Source: Dickeya chrysanthemi NCPPB 402
Lineage (GTDB): Bacteria > Pseudomonadota > Gammaproteobacteria > Enterobacterales > Enterobacteriaceae
Assembly (NCBI RefSeq): GCF_000406105.1
Contig: NZ_CM001974.1
Coordinates: forward strand, 62,001-126,000
Length of the DNA: 64,000 nt
Direction of reading: 5' to 3'
Part shown: positions 8,188-19,045 of the stretch, piece after piece
How the letters are laid out: each line of letters starts with the position of its first letter
Numbering within the stretch: the first letter of the stretch is position 1
Position numbers and translations under genes: made by a program
The notes under the pieces: generated by a model
Told to the model about the DNA's origin: nothing
The model's database searches: none
What the model saw: only the letters and a program-made list of their open reading frames with translations

Positions 8188-10074
8188 TTAATGCTTATAA
8201 GATAACTGTTGCTGGTGGCCGGCGAACGGCAAACCGTGACTGGCTGGCGCCAGTTCGTGGGACGAGGAGAGACGGAAAGCCGATACCGTATTGGAGAGCA
8301 TCATGGCCTGGTCTTCCAGTGAGCTGGCTGCCGCAGAAGATTGCTGCACCAGTGCGGCGTTTTGTTGGGTGGTGCTGTCCATCTCGACAATCGCCTGATT
8401 GACCTGAGCGATACCGCGGCTTTGCTCGTCGGACGCAATCGTAATTTCCCCCATGATGTCGTGTACATGCGTTACCGCAGTCACAATCTCCTGCATGGTT
8501 TTACCCGCCGAGTGAACCAGATGCGCCCCTTTCGAGACCTGCTCGACCGAGGTGGAGATCAAGCCTTCAATCTCTTTGGCTGCCTGCGAACTGCGCTGAG
8601 CAAGATTACGCACTTCATTGGCAACCACGGCGAAACCACGCCCTTGCTCACCCGCCCGCGCCGCTTCCACCGCCGCGTTCAGCGCCAGAATATTGGTCTG
8701 GAATGCAATACCGTTGATAACGGAGGTGATTTCCGCAATACGTTTGGAGCTGCCTTCAATATCGGACATGGTTTGCACCACATCAGCGACCAGCTTACCG
8801 CCTTCCTGCGCCGTATGGGTGGCATCCAACACCAGTTTATTGGCCTGATGCGCGTTGGCGGCGTTTTGTTTCACGGTGGACGTGAGTTCTTCCATACTGG
8901 CGGCGGTTTCTTCAACGGACGCCGCCTGAGATTCGGTACGCGCGGCCAGATCGTTATTACCGGTGACGATTTCGCTGGCGGCGGTAGTAATCTGGCTGAC
9001 CCCCATACGAATATCGTCAATCATGTTATGCAGATTGGCCTTCATTTTTGCCATAGCGCTAAACAACATGCCCAGTTCGTCGCGGCGCGTTGTTTCAATG
9101 GCGACGGTCAAATCGCCGGTGGCGATACTCTCGGCGATGGCCACGGTGTTGTTCAAGGGGTGGGTGATTTGGCGGGAGATATACCAGGCAATCAGCGCGC
9201 CGAGTATCAGCGTGATAAGCGAGGTGATGGCAATCTGCCATTCGGCGCTGATGATATCGTTCTGGGTAGCGGCGGTTTCTTCGGCGACCATCTTATTGAC
9301 GTTGTCGATAAGCAGATTGGCGGTATCACCCAGTAACTTACCTTGCGCCATTTCTTCCTGATAAGCCGGCAGATAAGCCATGACCTGCGTTTTATACGTC
9401 GACAGTGTAGAAACAACCGGCGCCATAATCGCTTGCTGTTCCGGCGTCAGTGCCTGGACGAATTGGCCAAGCGCTTTTTGAGCGTCGTCCAGTGCGCTAA
9501 TCAGCGGTTTTTCCGCGTCGCTGTTCAACGATAACAACAGGCCGCGCACCAGATAGCGGACGTTAACCAGTTTCTGGTGCAGTGAGGTCAGTTGCAACTG
9601 CAAAGGCATATTGCCGGCTACCTGCTGTTCTATTTGCTTGAGCGGCTTTTCAGAATCGGACAGGTTCCAGCTTTTTCTGACGTCATCTTTTTTGGCGACG
9701 GCGTCGGTATAGTTTTTCCGTCTTTCTTTATACTGATTAATCAACTTATTGATATTATCCAGCCGCTCGTCGTAATCGCTTCGCCAGTTTTTACCCTGAA
9801 TAGAAGATATTAACCCGATGATGTTATCAATATGTTTACTATTCTCTTTAAGACTATCCGGGTTATAACTGGTGCCGTATAGCAACCGATAATAACGGGC
9901 TTCACTCACCTCATTATTAATTTGGTTGCTAAAAATAACTTTTTCAAAACGCCCTTTCAGTGTTTCGATATAGCGAACACTCACGGCGGCAATGATAACG
10001 GTCAGTAGCAGAATCAGGGAAAACCCTAATCCTAACTTCCTGCCGACTTTGATATTTTCGAGTTTTATAGCCAT
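8188..10074 (-). CDS. methyl-accepting chemotaxis protein with large helical sensor domain
   Basis: This 628-residue transmembrane chemoreceptor signals ligand binding to CheA/CheW. Starting at the ATG at 10074 (MAIKLENIKVGRKLG, preceded by GGAAG), TM1 is about residues 12-32. A long, all-helical periplasmic region of some 250 residues follows, the size of an HBM (helical bimodular) domain rather than the shorter four-helix bundle. TM2 is TSLITLILGALIAWYI, followed by HAMP and the methyl-accepting domain with the hairpin-tip region (EVRNLAQRSSQAAKEI). The C-terminus ends GHQQQLSYKH and lacks an NWETF-type pentapeptide. The ligand is unknown. The frame extends to 10140, but the upstream codons lack support. 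Confidence 0.93.
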   Translation of the reverse strand: MAIKLENIKVGRKLGLGFSLILLLTVIIAAVSVRYIETLKGRFEKVIFSNQINNEVSEARYYRLLYGTSYNPDSLKENSKHIDNIIGLISSIQGKNWRSDYDERLDNINKLINQYKERRKNYTDAVAKKDDVRKSWNLSDSEKPLKQIEQQVAGNMPLQLQLTSLHQKLVNVRYLVRGLLLSLNSDAEKPLISALDDAQKALGQFVQALTPEQQAIMAPVVSTLSTYKTQVMAYLPAYQEEMAQGKLLGDTANLLIDNVNKMVAEETAATQNDIISAEWQIAITSLITLILGALIAWYISRQITHPLNNTVAIAESIATGDLTVAIETTRRDELGMLFSAMAKMKANLHNMIDDIRMGVSQITTAASEIVTGNNDLAARTESQAASVEETAASMEELTSTVKQNAANAHQANKLVLDATHTAQEGGKLVADVVQTMSDIEGSSKRIAEITSVINGIAFQTNILALNAAVEAARAGEQGRGFAVVANEVRNLAQRSSQAAKEIEGLISTSVEQVSKGAHLVHSAGKTMQEIVTAVTHVHDIMGEITIASDEQSRGIAQVNQAIVEMDSTTQQNAALVQQSSAAASSLEDQAMMLSNTVSAFRLSSSHELAPASHGLPFAGHQQQLSYKH

Positions 10075-10525
10075 TGATTTTCTTCCATCGTAGATAGGCT
10101 GAGTGACTAAGTAAGGTACCAGGCTCTTTATGATTAGCACGCTGACAGACTTGGCTTTGTATCACGATACGAATAAGCCAGCTGTTGGTTTTCGGCCTTC
10201 CTGACCGAGCTTGTCATTGTAAAGATAGCGAGCTGTGCTCAAATCTGCTTCCGATGGATTTGTTTTTTTTCATTCGCCGGCCTGAGTGGGCGAATGAAGC
10301 TTTATCTACCTGCCGTTTCACCATGTCCTGAAATCTATAACGTATATAAAATGCCACCATGGCAGTTGTGTATAGACTGCGGGGAGAACACGCTGAATCT
10401 ATCGGCGTACCCTACTAAAACTTTATACTGTTTTTTCCATTATTGATCCGAAAAACAAAATAAAAAAAACCCGGTATAACGAAGGTTATTCCGGGTTTGT
10501 CGGGATTAATTTCCGGTGTGGAAAT
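10075..10525. other. intergenic region upstream of the chemoreceptor
   Basis: This interval should hold the chemoreceptor promoter. It also contains the terminator of leftward transcription coming from sodA (10461-10500). No gene is recognisable. Confidence 0.5.
10461..10500 (-). terminator. rho-independent terminator of sodA
   Basis: On the minus strand, AACCCGGAATAAC-CTTC-GTTATACCGGGTT forms a 13-bp stem with one mismatch, followed by a run of eight T in total. It lies downstream of sodA, beyond an ERIC repeat. Confidence 0.8.
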
Positions 10526-10795
10526 TATACCCGTCATACTTCAAGTCGCAGGTGCGTTGGCTTTATTACTCGGCCCATCCCTGGGCCTCGCCCTACGGGC
10601 CGCAGCGAGCTGCGTTCAAATCTGCTCCCGGCAGATTTGTCGCTCACCCTGGTCACTTACTTGAGTAAGCTCCCAGGGATTCGCTGCGTCGCCGCGTTAC
10701 AAGGCTCTTAATGAGCCTTGCCCTAACGGGCCAACGCTTTGCGTTGTTCAACACGCGAGCGTGTTGTCCTGCAACTCGAATTATTTAGGGTATAT
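10526..10795. repeat. ERIC-type intergenic repeat, long variant (270 bp)
   Basis: The ends read TATACCCGTCATACTTCAAG and CGAATTATTTAGGGTATA, the two termini of enterobacterial ERIC/IRU elements. The core resembles the ERIC centre (CACTTACTTGAGTAAGCTCCC). It is about twice the 127-bp standard length because of internal inserted sequence. It sits 3 bp from the sodA stop codon and so is transcribed as the 3' UTR of sodA. Confidence 0.88.
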
Positions 10796-10798
10796 GTC

Positions 10799-11425
10799 TT
10801 ACTTTTTCGCTTCTGCGAAACGTTTAGCCGCTTCGTCCCAGTTTACGACGAACCAGAACGCTTTAATGTAGTCCGGGCGACGGTTCTGGTATTGCAGGTA
10901 GTAAGCGTGCTCCCACACGTCCAGTGCGATGATCGGGTAGCCGGATGCGCCGGAAATCGCTTCGCCCATCAGCGGGCTGTCCTGGTTGGCGGTGGAAACG
11001 ACAGCCAGCTTGCCGTCATCTTTCAGTACCAGCCACGCCCAGCCGGAACCGAAACGGGTTGCTGCGGCCTGCTCGAATTTTTCTTTGAACGCGTCAACGC
11101 TGCCGAAATCACGTTCAATCGCCGCTTTCAGTTCGCCTTCCAGCGTGGTGCCCAGCTTCAACCCTTTCCAGAACAGGCTGTGGTTGGCATGGCCGCCGGC
11201 GTTATTACGCAGCGGGCCTTTTTTATCGGCCGGCAGTTGATCCAGTTTGGTAATCAACTCTTCGGCAGACAGGCCGGCGAATTCAGGCAGGGATTCCAGC
11301 GCTGCGTTAGCGTTATTGACGTAAGCCTGATGGTGTTTGGAGTGATGAATCTCCATCGTCCGTGCGTCGAAGTGCGGCTCCAGTGCGTCATAAGCATAAG
11401 GCAGGGACGGCAGTGAATAACTCAT
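10799..11425 (-). CDS. sodA: superoxide dismutase [Mn]
   Basis: A cytoplasmic enzyme converting superoxide to hydrogen peroxide and oxygen. From the ATG at 11425 it has 208 residues ([20 protein letters not shown]), close to the 206 of E. coli SodA. Metal-binding segments are visible: [29 protein letters not shown] and the signature [19 protein letters not shown]. The frame runs to 11455, but GGAG lies just ahead of the chosen start and the family begins there. It is a single gene, transcribed leftward through an ERIC repeat to a terminator. Confidence 0.97.
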   Translation of the reverse strand: MSYSLPSLPYAYDALEPHFDARTMEIHHSKHHQAYVNNANAALESLPEFAGLSAEELITKLDQLPADKKGPLRNNAGGHANHSLFWKGLKLGTTLEGELKAAIERDFGSVDAFKEKFEQAAATRFGSGWAWLVLKDDGKLAVVSTANQDSPLMGEAISGASGYPIIALDVWEHAYYLQYQNRRPDYIKAFWFVVNWDEAAKRFAEAKK

Positions 11426-11695
11426 GTTTAGCATCTCCATTGTTGTGGTGCGCAAATTCTTGTCATGTACAAATCGTTATCATGCACAAGGCGTTTGTGA
11501 CTGGTTTGTGTGGCACCGTCGTTTGTTAGCGCCGCGTAAGCATTAAGTTCATTATAGTTAATTAAATGATCTTGAAAACGATTATTCGCGGCGAAAACCG
11601 GTTTGATGTGGGGTTTTATCCTATCATTACAATCGGTTATACCATAATTGGGTGAGCTAACAACAAATTGATCTAAGCTATACCCGGCGCAGCCG

Positions 11696-12514
11696 TTATG
11701 GCTGCAACCGTTGCGGATGGGTATAGATGGTGGCGCGCCCAGGACGGCAGAAGCCGACCAGTGTCAGATTGCAGCGCTCGGCGACTTCTACGGCCAGTGA
11801 GGTGGCGGCGGAGACCGCAAACAGAATTTCCACGCCGCACATGGCGGATTTTTGCACCATTTCATAACTGGCGCGGCTGGATACCAGCGCGGCACCGTGC
11901 TGCCAGGGCTGACGTGCCCGCGTTCCCAGCAGTTTGTCCAGCGCCACGTGGCGGCCTACGTCTTCACAACCGCCCAGCAACTCCCCTTGCGGCGATAGCC
12001 AGGCGGCGGCATGAGTCGCACCGGTCAACGCACCTGCCTGCTGTACGTTTTTCAACGCCTGTAATGCGGGCTCCAGGCGAGACAAGGAGAAATGTTGCGT
12101 GAACGGCAGCGGCGACACCGGCTTGCCGATTTCCGCCAGTTGTTCCACTCCACAGACGCCGCAGCCGGTACGCCCGTCCATCGCTCGCCGCCGTGCTTTT
12201 AGCCCGGCAAAACGGCGGCTGGAAAGCTCTATTTGTACTTCGATGCCGTTACACACCGGCACGACATCCATGCCATAGATATCCTGAGCTGACTCAATGA
12301 TGCCTTCCGACAAAGAGAAGCCGAGCGCGAACGGCTCCAGATCTTTTGGCGACGCCATCATCACGACGTGCGAAATGCCGTTGTAAACCAGCGCGACCGG
12401 CACTTCTTCCGCCAGCCAGTCCTGCTGCGGCAAATCCAGCGCACCCTGACGCCAGACGCTGTGCTGGCAGGCGCCGGAACGCTCTGCAACGCCCTGAGAA
12501 TCATCACTGTTCAC
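11696..12514 (-). CDS. fdhD: formate dehydrogenase accessory sulfurtransferase
   Basis: FdhD carries sulfur from IscS to the molybdenum cofactor and is needed for formate dehydrogenase activity. The 272-residue protein has the conserved cysteine pair in [11 protein letters not shown] (near residue 120) and family segments [31 protein letters not shown] and [19 protein letters not shown]. Length is usual. It is a single gene facing away from aldB with about 370 bp between them. The targets (formate dehydrogenase operons) are not in the window. Confidence 0.95.
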   Translation of the reverse strand: MNSDDSQGVAERSGACQHSVWRQGALDLPQQDWLAEEVPVALVYNGISHVVMMASPKDLEPFALGFSLSEGIIESAQDIYGMDVVPVCNGIEVQIELSSRRFAGLKARRRAMDGRTGCGVCGVEQLAEIGKPVSPLPFTQHFSLSRLEPALQALKNVQQAGALTGATHAAAWLSPQGELLGGCEDVGRHVALDKLLGTRARQPWQHGAALVSSRASYEMVQKSAMCGVEILFAVSAATSLAVEVAERCNLTLVGFCRPGRATIYTHPQRLQP

Positions 12515-12880
12515 TGTGTTGTGCCTGTTGTTGGGGGAATCTATTTCGACATTATTTCACCGCCGTGGCGGCGATGCGAATTTTTATCCCGTCAATGCCC
12601 TGCTATCCCATTGAGTGTAAAAGTGATGGCGCAGATGCGGGGATAACAAACTGTGCGCTGTGTCGAAGACTGATATTTTTTACTGCTACAGGGCTTTTAC
12701 AACCCTGCAACACTGTATACGATTTAACCATTATTTTCTGTGAGGACTTATCAGCCAGATATAGGGTTTATCTTTGTCGGCGTTTGCGTCGGCGAAGTCT
12801 GGCTGCCGCGGCGCAGGGGCACCGGCATGAGGCCGGGTATCTTCCTGCAATGACACTTCGTGTTACCAAAGGAGAACGGA
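12515..12880. other. fdhD-aldB divergent intergenic region
   Basis: This 366-bp stretch must hold the promoters of both genes. I see no convincing CRP palindrome, repeat or small gene. An AAAGGAG ribosome site lies just ahead of the aldB start. Confidence 0.5.
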
Positions 12881-14416
12881 ATGGATATCGATAATGCAAG
12901 CCGGGTACAACCCGGTGAATACGGCCCCGCCCTTACACTGAAAAAGCGCTACGACAACTTTATCGGCGGCGCATGGGTTCCTCCCTCCGGCGGCGAATAT
13001 TACGTCAATCTGACGCCGGTAACCGGGCAACCGCTATGTGAGGTTGCCAGTTCCAGTAGCCGCGATGTGGATCATGCGCTGGATGCCGCTCACAAGGCCA
13101 GTGCCGAGTGGGGGGCGCTCTCTACGCGTGAGCGGGCGCAGATCCTCAATCGAATAGCCGATCGTATGGAAGCCAATCTGGCGCTGTTGGCCAGTGCGGA
13201 AACCTGGGATAACGGGAAACCGATCCGGGAAACCCTGAATGCCGACGTACCGCTGGGTATCGATCATTTCCGCTACTTTGCCGCCTGTATTCGTGCACAG
13301 GAAGGGGCGATCAGCGAAATCGACCACGATATGGTCGCCTACCATTTCCACGAACCGCTCGGCGTCGTCGGGCAGATTATTCCCTGGAACTTCCCGCTGC
13401 TGATGGCCTGCTGGAAGCTGGCGCCGGCGTTGGCCGCCGGTAACTGCATCGTGCTCAAACCCGCCAAACTGACCCCACTGTCGGTGCTGCTGTTGATGGA
13501 GCTGATTCAGGATATTCTGCCGCCGGGCGTACTCAATGTGGTTAACGGTGCGGGTGGGCAGATCGGCGAATATCTGGCAACCTCGCCGCGTATCGCCAAA
13601 GTCGCCTTTACCGGCTCGACTGAAGTCGGCCAACAGATCATGGGGTATGCGGCGCAAAACGTTATTCCGGTAACGTTGGAACTGGGTGGTAAATCGCCGA
13701 ATATCTTCTTTGCCGACGTCATGGATCAGGAAGACAGCTTCTTTGACAAGGTGCTGGAAGGGTTCGCGTTGTTTGCCTTCAACCAGGGCGAAGTCTGTAC
13801 CTGCCCAAGTCGGGCGTTGATTCAGGAGTCTATCTACGAACGGTTTATGGAGCGTGCCATCAAACGCGTCGAGTCTATTCGGGTCGGTAACCCGCTCGAT
13901 AGCCAGACCATGATGGGGGCGCAGGTATCGGCCGGGCAGTTGGACACCATTCTGAATTACATTGATATCGGTAAGAAAGAAGGCGCGCAGGTACTGACCG
14001 GCGGGCATCGCAAACTGCTGCCGGGTGATCTGGCGCAGGGCTATTATCTGGAGCCGACGATTCTGTTCGGCCAGAACAGCATGCGGGTGTTCCAGGAAGA
14101 GATCTTCGGGCCGGTGCTGGCGGTAACCACCTTCAAAACGCCGGAGGAGGCGCTGGCGATAGCCAACGACACGCCGTACGGTCTGGGAGCCGGGGTATGG
14201 AGCCGTAACGCTAACATCGCCTACCGCATGGGGCGCGGCATTCAGGCCGGCCGCGTCTGGACTAACTGTTACCATGCCTACCCGGCGCATGCAGCGTTCG
14301 GCGGCTATAAACAGTCTGGTATCGGGCGTGAAACCCACAAAATGATGCTGGAACACTACCAACAGACCAAATGCCTGCTGGTGAGTTACTCCGAGAAGCC
14401 GGTCGGCCTGTTCTAA
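12881..14416 (+). CDS. aldB: aldehyde dehydrogenase (AldB type)
   Basis: This NAD(P)-dependent aldehyde dehydrogenase would oxidise acetaldehyde and related aldehydes to acids. The 511-residue protein is nearly colinear with E. coli AldB (512 residues). Visible elements are the cofactor segment [23 protein letters not shown], the GSTEVGQ loop, the catalytic glutamate in ELGGKSPN, the catalytic cysteine in [11 protein letters not shown], and the C-terminus [20 protein letters not shown]. The start at 12881 ([15 protein letters not shown]) has AAAGGAG seven bases upstream; the frame also has an earlier start at 12860. It appears monocistronic. Confidence 0.94.
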   Translation: MDIDNASRVQPGEYGPALTLKKRYDNFIGGAWVPPSGGEYYVNLTPVTGQPLCEVASSSSRDVDHALDAAHKASAEWGALSTRERAQILNRIADRMEANLALLASAETWDNGKPIRETLNADVPLGIDHFRYFAACIRAQEGAISEIDHDMVAYHFHEPLGVVGQIIPWNFPLLMACWKLAPALAAGNCIVLKPAKLTPLSVLLLMELIQDILPPGVLNVVNGAGGQIGEYLATSPRIAKVAFTGSTEVGQQIMGYAAQNVIPVTLELGGKSPNIFFADVMDQEDSFFDKVLEGFALFAFNQGEVCTCPSRALIQESIYERFMERAIKRVESIRVGNPLDSQTMMGAQVSAGQLDTILNYIDIGKKEGAQVLTGGHRKLLPGDLAQGYYLEPTILFGQNSMRVFQEEIFGPVLAVTTFKTPEEALAIANDTPYGLGAGVWSRNANIAYRMGRGIQAGRVWTNCYHAYPAHAAFGGYKQSGIGRETHKMMLEHYQQTKCLLVSYSEKPVGLF

Positions 14417-14452
14417 GCCAACAACCGTGCGTTGTCACCTGACAGACGATAC

Positions 14453-14482
14453 AGGGGCTGCATCTGCAGCCCCTTTCTTTTG
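14453..14482 (+). terminator. rho-independent terminator of aldB
   Basis: AGGGGCTGCA-TC-TGCAGCCCCT followed by TTCTTTT forms a strong near-perfect hairpin about 40 bp after the aldB stop. It may also stop convergent xylB transcription. Confidence 0.85.
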
Positions 14483-14527
14483 CACGATATCTGGACGAGT
14501 TGAGTTAACACCCGTCCAGAGGGAAAA

Positions 14528-15988
14528 TTAGGACATCAGCGGCAACAGAGACTGGTAAAGCCGGCGGAATACGGTGCGCTGCTGTGCGTACTGCGCATGA
14601 CGCGTTGGGTCCGGCTGGTGGACTTGCTCCAGTGGTAAAGCAGGCAGTAACTGTGCCTGCGGTATGGCCGGATTCAGTGCGATTTGCGCCAGCCTTGCTG
14701 CACCCAGCGCCGGGCCGACATCGCCGCCGGTACGGTATTCCAGCGTCTTGCCGCTGATATCCGCCAGCATCTGTCGCCAGTAGGCGCTGCGCGCGCCACC
14801 GCCAATCAGCGTGACCTGCCGAGGCTCAAGCCCGGTTGCGTGCAGCGCGTCCATGCCGTCCGCCAGTGCAAACCCCACCCCTTCCAGCACCGCGCGCGCC
14901 AGCGCGGCGCGACCATGTGAGTGCGTCAGCCCCCAGAAAGCGCCTTTGGCCTGCGGGTTGTTGTGCGGCGTGCGTTCGCCGGACAGATAGGGCAGGAACC
15001 ACACGGGGGTGGCGGTTTCTTCTGCACTCGCCTGCTCGGCTTCGGCGAGCAGAGACGCCACGCTATCGGCGTGGGTGAGTCGGGCGGCCCAGTCGAGACA
15101 GGACGCCGCGCTCAGCATGACGGACATCAAATGCCAGCTGTTGGGCAGTGCATGGCAAAAGCTGTGAACGGCGCGCTGGGGATTGCTGAGAAAGCCATCG
15201 CTAACCGCGAAGTAAACGCCGGACGTGCCGAGCGATAGCATGGCCTGCCCGGCTTGATACAACCCGACGCCGATGGCGCCGGCCGCATTGTCGCCGCCGC
15301 CGGCAACTACCGGTACCGGCGGCATACCCCAGCGTGCGGCGATGTCGGCGCGCAATTGTCCGGTAATCTGGTTGCCTTCGAATAGTGCAGGCATCTGATC
15401 GCGATTAAGCCCGCAGGCGGCGAGCAGGTCATCGTTCCAGTCGCGTCGGGCGACATCCATCCACAGCGTGCCGGCCGCATCGGACATGTCGCTGGCGAAA
15501 TTGCCGGTCAGGCGCCAGCGCAGGTAATCTTTGGGCAGCAGCACCTTGTCGATGAGCCGAAAAATATCCGGCTCGTGCTGTTGTACCCATTTCAACTTCG
15601 GTGCGGTAAAGCCGGGCATCATCAGGTTACCGGTGATGCGGCGGGCATCCGGCACCAGTTGTTCCAACTGCTGGCATTGCGCAGCGCTACGCCCGTCATT
15701 CCACAAAATGGCGGGCCGCAGTACCCGTTGCTGTGCATCCAGCAGCGTTGCGCCGTGCATCTGGCCGGTCAGCCCGATGGCTCGCACGCCCTGCAACGTC
15801 TGTTGTGCGGCTAACCCGCTCAGGGCGGCGTCGGTTGCCTGCCACCACTTTTCCGGGTCCTGTTCCGACCACAACGGATGCGGACGCGAGACGCTCAACG
15901 GTGCGCTGTGGCTGGCCGCCACGTCGCCGTTTTCCCGTAGTAAGATGGCTTTCACGCCCGATGTGCCAAGATCGATGCCGATGTACAT
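14528..15988 (-). CDS. xylB: xylulokinase
   Basis: This 486-residue FGGY-family kinase phosphorylates D-xylulose to xylulose-5-phosphate for the pentose phosphate pathway. The N-terminal phosphate loop MYIGIDLGTSGVKAILL, the substrate segment GLTGQMHGATLLD and the C-terminal ATP-binding region (VTLIGGGARSAYWRQMLADI) are all present. It lies downstream of xylA on the same strand, about 300 bp away and separated from it by an ERIC repeat. Co-transcription with xylA is the usual enterobacterial arrangement. Confidence 0.96.
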   Translation of the reverse strand: MYIGIDLGTSGVKAILLRENGDVAASHSAPLSVSRPHPLWSEQDPEKWWQATDAALSGLAAQQTLQGVRAIGLTGQMHGATLLDAQQRVLRPAILWNDGRSAAQCQQLEQLVPDARRITGNLMMPGFTAPKLKWVQQHEPDIFRLIDKVLLPKDYLRWRLTGNFASDMSDAAGTLWMDVARRDWNDDLLAACGLNRDQMPALFEGNQITGQLRADIAARWGMPPVPVVAGGGDNAAGAIGVGLYQAGQAMLSLGTSGVYFAVSDGFLSNPQRAVHSFCHALPNSWHLMSVMLSAASCLDWAARLTHADSVASLLAEAEQASAEETATPVWFLPYLSGERTPHNNPQAKGAFWGLTHSHGRAALARAVLEGVGFALADGMDALHATGLEPRQVTLIGGGARSAYWRQMLADISGKTLEYRTGGDVGPALGAARLAQIALNPAIPQAQLLPALPLEQVHQPDPTRHAQYAQQRTVFRRLYQSLLPLMS

Positions 15989-16087
15989 AATGCCTCACTG
16001 GTTATCAGGCTGACCCCCGAAGGTGTGTACCGCCGGCGCATACCGCCAACAAACGTGGTTTTCTGCACGACCGGGCGTGCGCCAGCC

Positions 16088-16283
16088 TATACCAAAAATA
16101 ATTCGAGTTGCAGGACAACACGCTCGCGTGTTGAACAACGCAAAGCGTTGGCCCGTTAGGGCAAGGCTCATTAAGAGCCTTGTAACGCGGCAACCGAGGG
16201 AATCCCCGGGAGCTTACATCAGTAAGTGACCGGGGTGAGTAAGGGCAGCCAACACACCTGCAACTTGAAGTATGACGGGTATA
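16088..16283. repeat. ERIC-type intergenic repeat between xylA and xylB (196 bp)
   Basis: Begins TATACCAAAAATAATTCGAG and ends CAACTTGAAGTATGACGGGTATA, with a clear ERIC core (GGGAGCTTACATCAGTAAGTGACCGGGGTGAG at 16208-16239). It is longer than a standard ERIC. It lies 8 bp past the xylA stop, inside the presumed xylAB transcript, so it should fold as RNA and could alter xylB expression. Confidence 0.9.
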
Positions 16284-16290
16284 CACCTAT

Positions 16291-17610
16291 TTAGCCGAAC
16301 AGATAGCGATTAACCAGATTTTCCAGCCGTTCCTGCTGCCCGCTGTGGTGCTGCGGGTTAAGCGGGTGGCGGGTGGCGTAGCTTGCCAGCATCTCCAGCG
16401 ACGCGTTGCCTTGCAGGATTTGCTGGCCCAGCTCGCTATTCCAGCCGGCGTAGCGGTCGGCGACCTGCTGGTTTAATTCGCCGTCTTCCAGCATACGGGC
16501 CGCTACTTTGAGCGACAACGCCATGGTGTCCATCGCGCCGATGTGAGCGTGGAACAGGTCGTAGCGATCGGTGCTTTGGCGGCGGATCTTGGCATCGAAA
16601 TTAAGGCCGCCGGTGGTGAATCCCCCTGCTTTCAGGATTTCATAGAGCACCAGCGCGTTTTCCTCCACACTATTGGGGAACTGGTCGGTATCCCAGCCGA
16701 GCTGCGGGTCGCCGCGATTGGCGTCAACCGAGCCGAAGATGCCGAGGGCAATCGCGGTGGCGATCTCGTGATGGAAGGTATGCCCCGCCAGCGTGGCGTG
16801 GTTGGCCTCGATATTGACCTTGATCTCTTTTTCCAGCCCGAACTGTTTGAGGAAGCCGTAGACGGTGGCGACATCGTAATCGTACTGGTGTTTGGTCGGT
16901 TCCTGCGGTTTGGGCTCGATCAGCAAGGTGCCGTTGAAGCCAATTTTGTGTTTGTGCTCCACCACCATTTGCATGAAGCGGCCAATTTGCTCGCGTTCCT
17001 GGCGCAGGTCGGTATTGAGCAGGGTTTCATAGCCTTCGCGGCCGCCCCACAACACATAGTTCTCACCGCCCAGCATTTTGGTGGCGTTCATGGCGGTGAA
17101 CACCTGCGTCGCGGCCCAGGCGAACACGTCCGGGTCGGGATTGGTGGCGGCACCGGCGGCATAACGCGGGTTGGTAAAGCAGTTGGCGGTGCCCCACAGC
17201 AGCTTCACTCCGGTTTCCTGCTGTTTGGCGGCCAGAATCTCGGTCATGGCGGCAAAATTGTTCAGGTATTCCGGCAATGAACCCCCTTCCGGCGCGACGT
17301 CGACATCGTGAAAACAGTAATAGGGCGCGCCCAGTTTGTGCAGGAATTCGAAGGCGATATCGGCCTTGCGTTTCGCCAGCGCCAGCGCGTCGCCGGGCTG
17401 CTGCCACGGCCGGGCAAAGGCACCGGCGCCGAACATGTCGGAACCGTTCCAGCAGAAGGTGTGCCAATAACAGACCGCAAAACGCAAATGGTCGGCCATG
17501 CGCTTGCCGAGGATGACCTCGTCGGGGTTGTAATGGCGGAAGGCGAACGGATTGCGGCTGCCCTGACCTTCAAAGCGAACTTTTTCTATCTGATCAAAAT
17601 AAGCGTGCAT
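16291..17610 (-). CDS. xylA: xylose isomerase
   Basis: This cytoplasmic, divalent-metal-dependent enzyme interconverts D-xylose and D-xylulose. The 439-residue protein matches E. coli XylA (440). Active-site segments visible are [44 protein letters not shown] and [21 protein letters not shown] chose the ATG at 17610 ([15 protein letters not shown]), which has AGGAG upstream; the frame is open to 17688 but the extra residues do not belong to the family. It is divergent from xylF across a 365-bp control region. Confidence 0.97.
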   Translation of the reverse strand: MHAYFDQIEKVRFEGQGSRNPFAFRHYNPDEVILGKRMADHLRFAVCYWHTFCWNGSDMFGAGAFARPWQQPGDALALAKRKADIAFEFLHKLGAPYYCFHDVDVAPEGGSLPEYLNNFAAMTEILAAKQQETGVKLLWGTANCFTNPRYAAGAATNPDPDVFAWAATQVFTAMNATKMLGGENYVLWGGREGYETLLNTDLRQEREQIGRFMQMVVEHKHKIGFNGTLLIEPKPQEPTKHQYDYDVATVYGFLKQFGLEKEIKVNIEANHATLAGHTFHHEIATAIALGIFGSVDANRGDPQLGWDTDQFPNSVEENALVLYEILKAGGFTTGGLNFDAKIRRQSTDRYDLFHAHIGAMDTMALSLKVAARMLEDGELNQQVADRYAGWNSELGQQILQGNASLEMLASYATRHPLNPQHHSGQQERLENLVNRYLFG

Positions 17611-17975
17611 TGTTATCTCCTTGCAAACCACCGGAATGACTGTTTTCAGCCTTGTCTCAATATTCGGTTTGCCTGCCAGTTTCCTCAATTACGTTATTTC
17701 ACACTGAAATTCAGATAATTATTAAATGTGCGCGTGATCGCAAAAAATAACCGGAATAATCTGCAAAACCGCTCGCACTCACGGGTGTGATGAAAGGGGT
17801 TAACACGGTGAAAATATGACCGCTATCAAAAAATAACAATTAAACCAAAAACGTAATTCAGAGATAAAAATCAGCAATTGCTGACCCTGACTTTTCTTGT
17901 CAACAATTTCACGCAACGTAGCCGTAAGTGAAGTGACGCTTTTATCCTGCCGTCCTATAACAAAGGTACTCTACG
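17611..17975. promoter_or_regulatory. xylA-xylF divergent control region with CRP-like and XylR-like motifs
   Basis: The region separates the two xylose operons, which in E. coli are activated by XylR and cAMP-CRP. TGTGCGCGTGATCGCA at 17727-17742 is a fair CRP-like site. A CAAAAAATAAC motif occurs twice (17741-17751 and 17833-17843), in a setting that could be XylR half sites. XylR binding is inference from position and A-rich character. Confidence 0.55.
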
Positions 17976-18971
17976 ATGAAAATGAAACACGTATTACTGT
18001 CAGCCTGTGCCGCACTTGTCATGCTGGGTCAGCCGGGGTTCGCCAAAGAGGTTAAAATCGGTATGGCTATCGACGACCTGCGTCTTGAGCGCTGGCAGAA
18101 AGATCGGAATATTTTTGTGAAGAGCGCCGAAGAAAAAGGGGCGAAAGTGTTTGTTCAGTCCGCCAACGGCAATGAAGGAACGCAAATATCCCAGATAGAA
18201 AATATGATTAATCGTGGCGTCGATGTGCTGGTGATTATCCCTTATAACGGTCAGGTTTTAAGTAACGTGATTGCCGAAGCCAAACGCGAGGGAATAAAAG
18301 TACTGGCTTATGACCGTATGATTAATAATGCGGATATCGATTTTTACATTTCGTTTGATAATGAAAAAGTCGGAGAGCTTCAGGCACAATATTTAATTAA
18401 TAAGGTGCCGCAGGGCAGTTATTTTCTGATGGGCGGCTCGCCGGTTGATAATAACGCCAAACTGTTCCGTCAGGGACAGATGAAAGTATTAAAACCATTA
18501 ATTGATAGCGGCAAGATTAAGGTCGCGGGCGACCAGTGGGTGGATGCCTGGCTGCCGGAAAATGCGCTGAAAATCATGGAAAACGCGTTGACCGCCAACA
18601 ACAACAAGATTGATGCGGTGGTGGCGTCGAACGATGCGACCGCGGGCGGTGCGATTCAGGCGCTCTCCGCTCAGGGCCTGGCCGGCAAGGTGGCGATATC
18701 CGGTCAGGATGCCGACCTGGCGGCCATCAAGCGGATCGGGTCCGGCACTCAGACCATGACCGTGTACAAACCGATTAGCAAACTGGCGCAGGACGCGGCG
18801 ACTATCGCGGTGTTGCTGGGGCAGGGGAAAAAACCGGAGTCTAACGCCACGCTCAATAACGGCAAGAAAGAGGTGCCTGCCTTCCTGTTGACGCCTATCC
18901 CGGTCGATAAGGCGAATATCGATAGCACCGTCGTCGCCGACGGATTCCATAAGAAAGCGGATATCTATTAA
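17976..18971 (+). CDS. xylF: D-xylose ABC transporter, periplasmic binding protein
   Basis: A 331-residue periplasmic xylose receptor. The signal peptide ([23 protein letters not shown]) ends before [20 protein letters not shown], where mature XylF begins. Sugar-binding type 1 family features follow, including [23 protein letters not shown] and the hinge region [13 protein letters not shown]. It is the first gene of xylFGH with a 74-bp gap to xylG. Expression is expected to depend on XylR and CRP from the shared region upstream. Confidence 0.96.
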   Translation: MKMKHVLLSACAALVMLGQPGFAKEVKIGMAIDDLRLERWQKDRNIFVKSAEEKGAKVFVQSANGNEGTQISQIENMINRGVDVLVIIPYNGQVLSNVIAEAKREGIKVLAYDRMINNADIDFYISFDNEKVGELQAQYLINKVPQGSYFLMGGSPVDNNAKLFRQGQMKVLKPLIDSGKIKVAGDQWVDAWLPENALKIMENALTANNNKIDAVVASNDATAGGAIQALSAQGLAGKVAISGQDADLAAIKRIGSGTQTMTVYKPISKLAQDAATIAVLLGQGKKPESNATLNNGKKEVPAFLLTPIPVDKANIDSTVVADGFHKKADIY

Positions 18972-19045
18972 CCCGTTCGTTCGTCGTCCGGCGAACCGCA
19001 GCCGCGGTATTGCCGGATGTGCGGCATCGGCCAGGTGGAGGGGGT

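Noticed and set aside
8341..9336. Plus-strand frame of 331 codons opposite the chemoreceptor
   Set aside because: It is antisense to conserved HAMP and signalling domains, and the protein composition is implausible.
11541..11600. Possible Fur box upstream of sodA
   Set aside because: Short GATAAT-like pieces are present, but no stretch matches enough of the 19-bp consensus to claim a site.
13034..14362. Long minus-strand open frame (442 codons) opposite aldB
   Set aside because: It is the antisense shadow of a GC-rich, highly conserved gene. The translation is rich in Arg, His and Gln with no family features.
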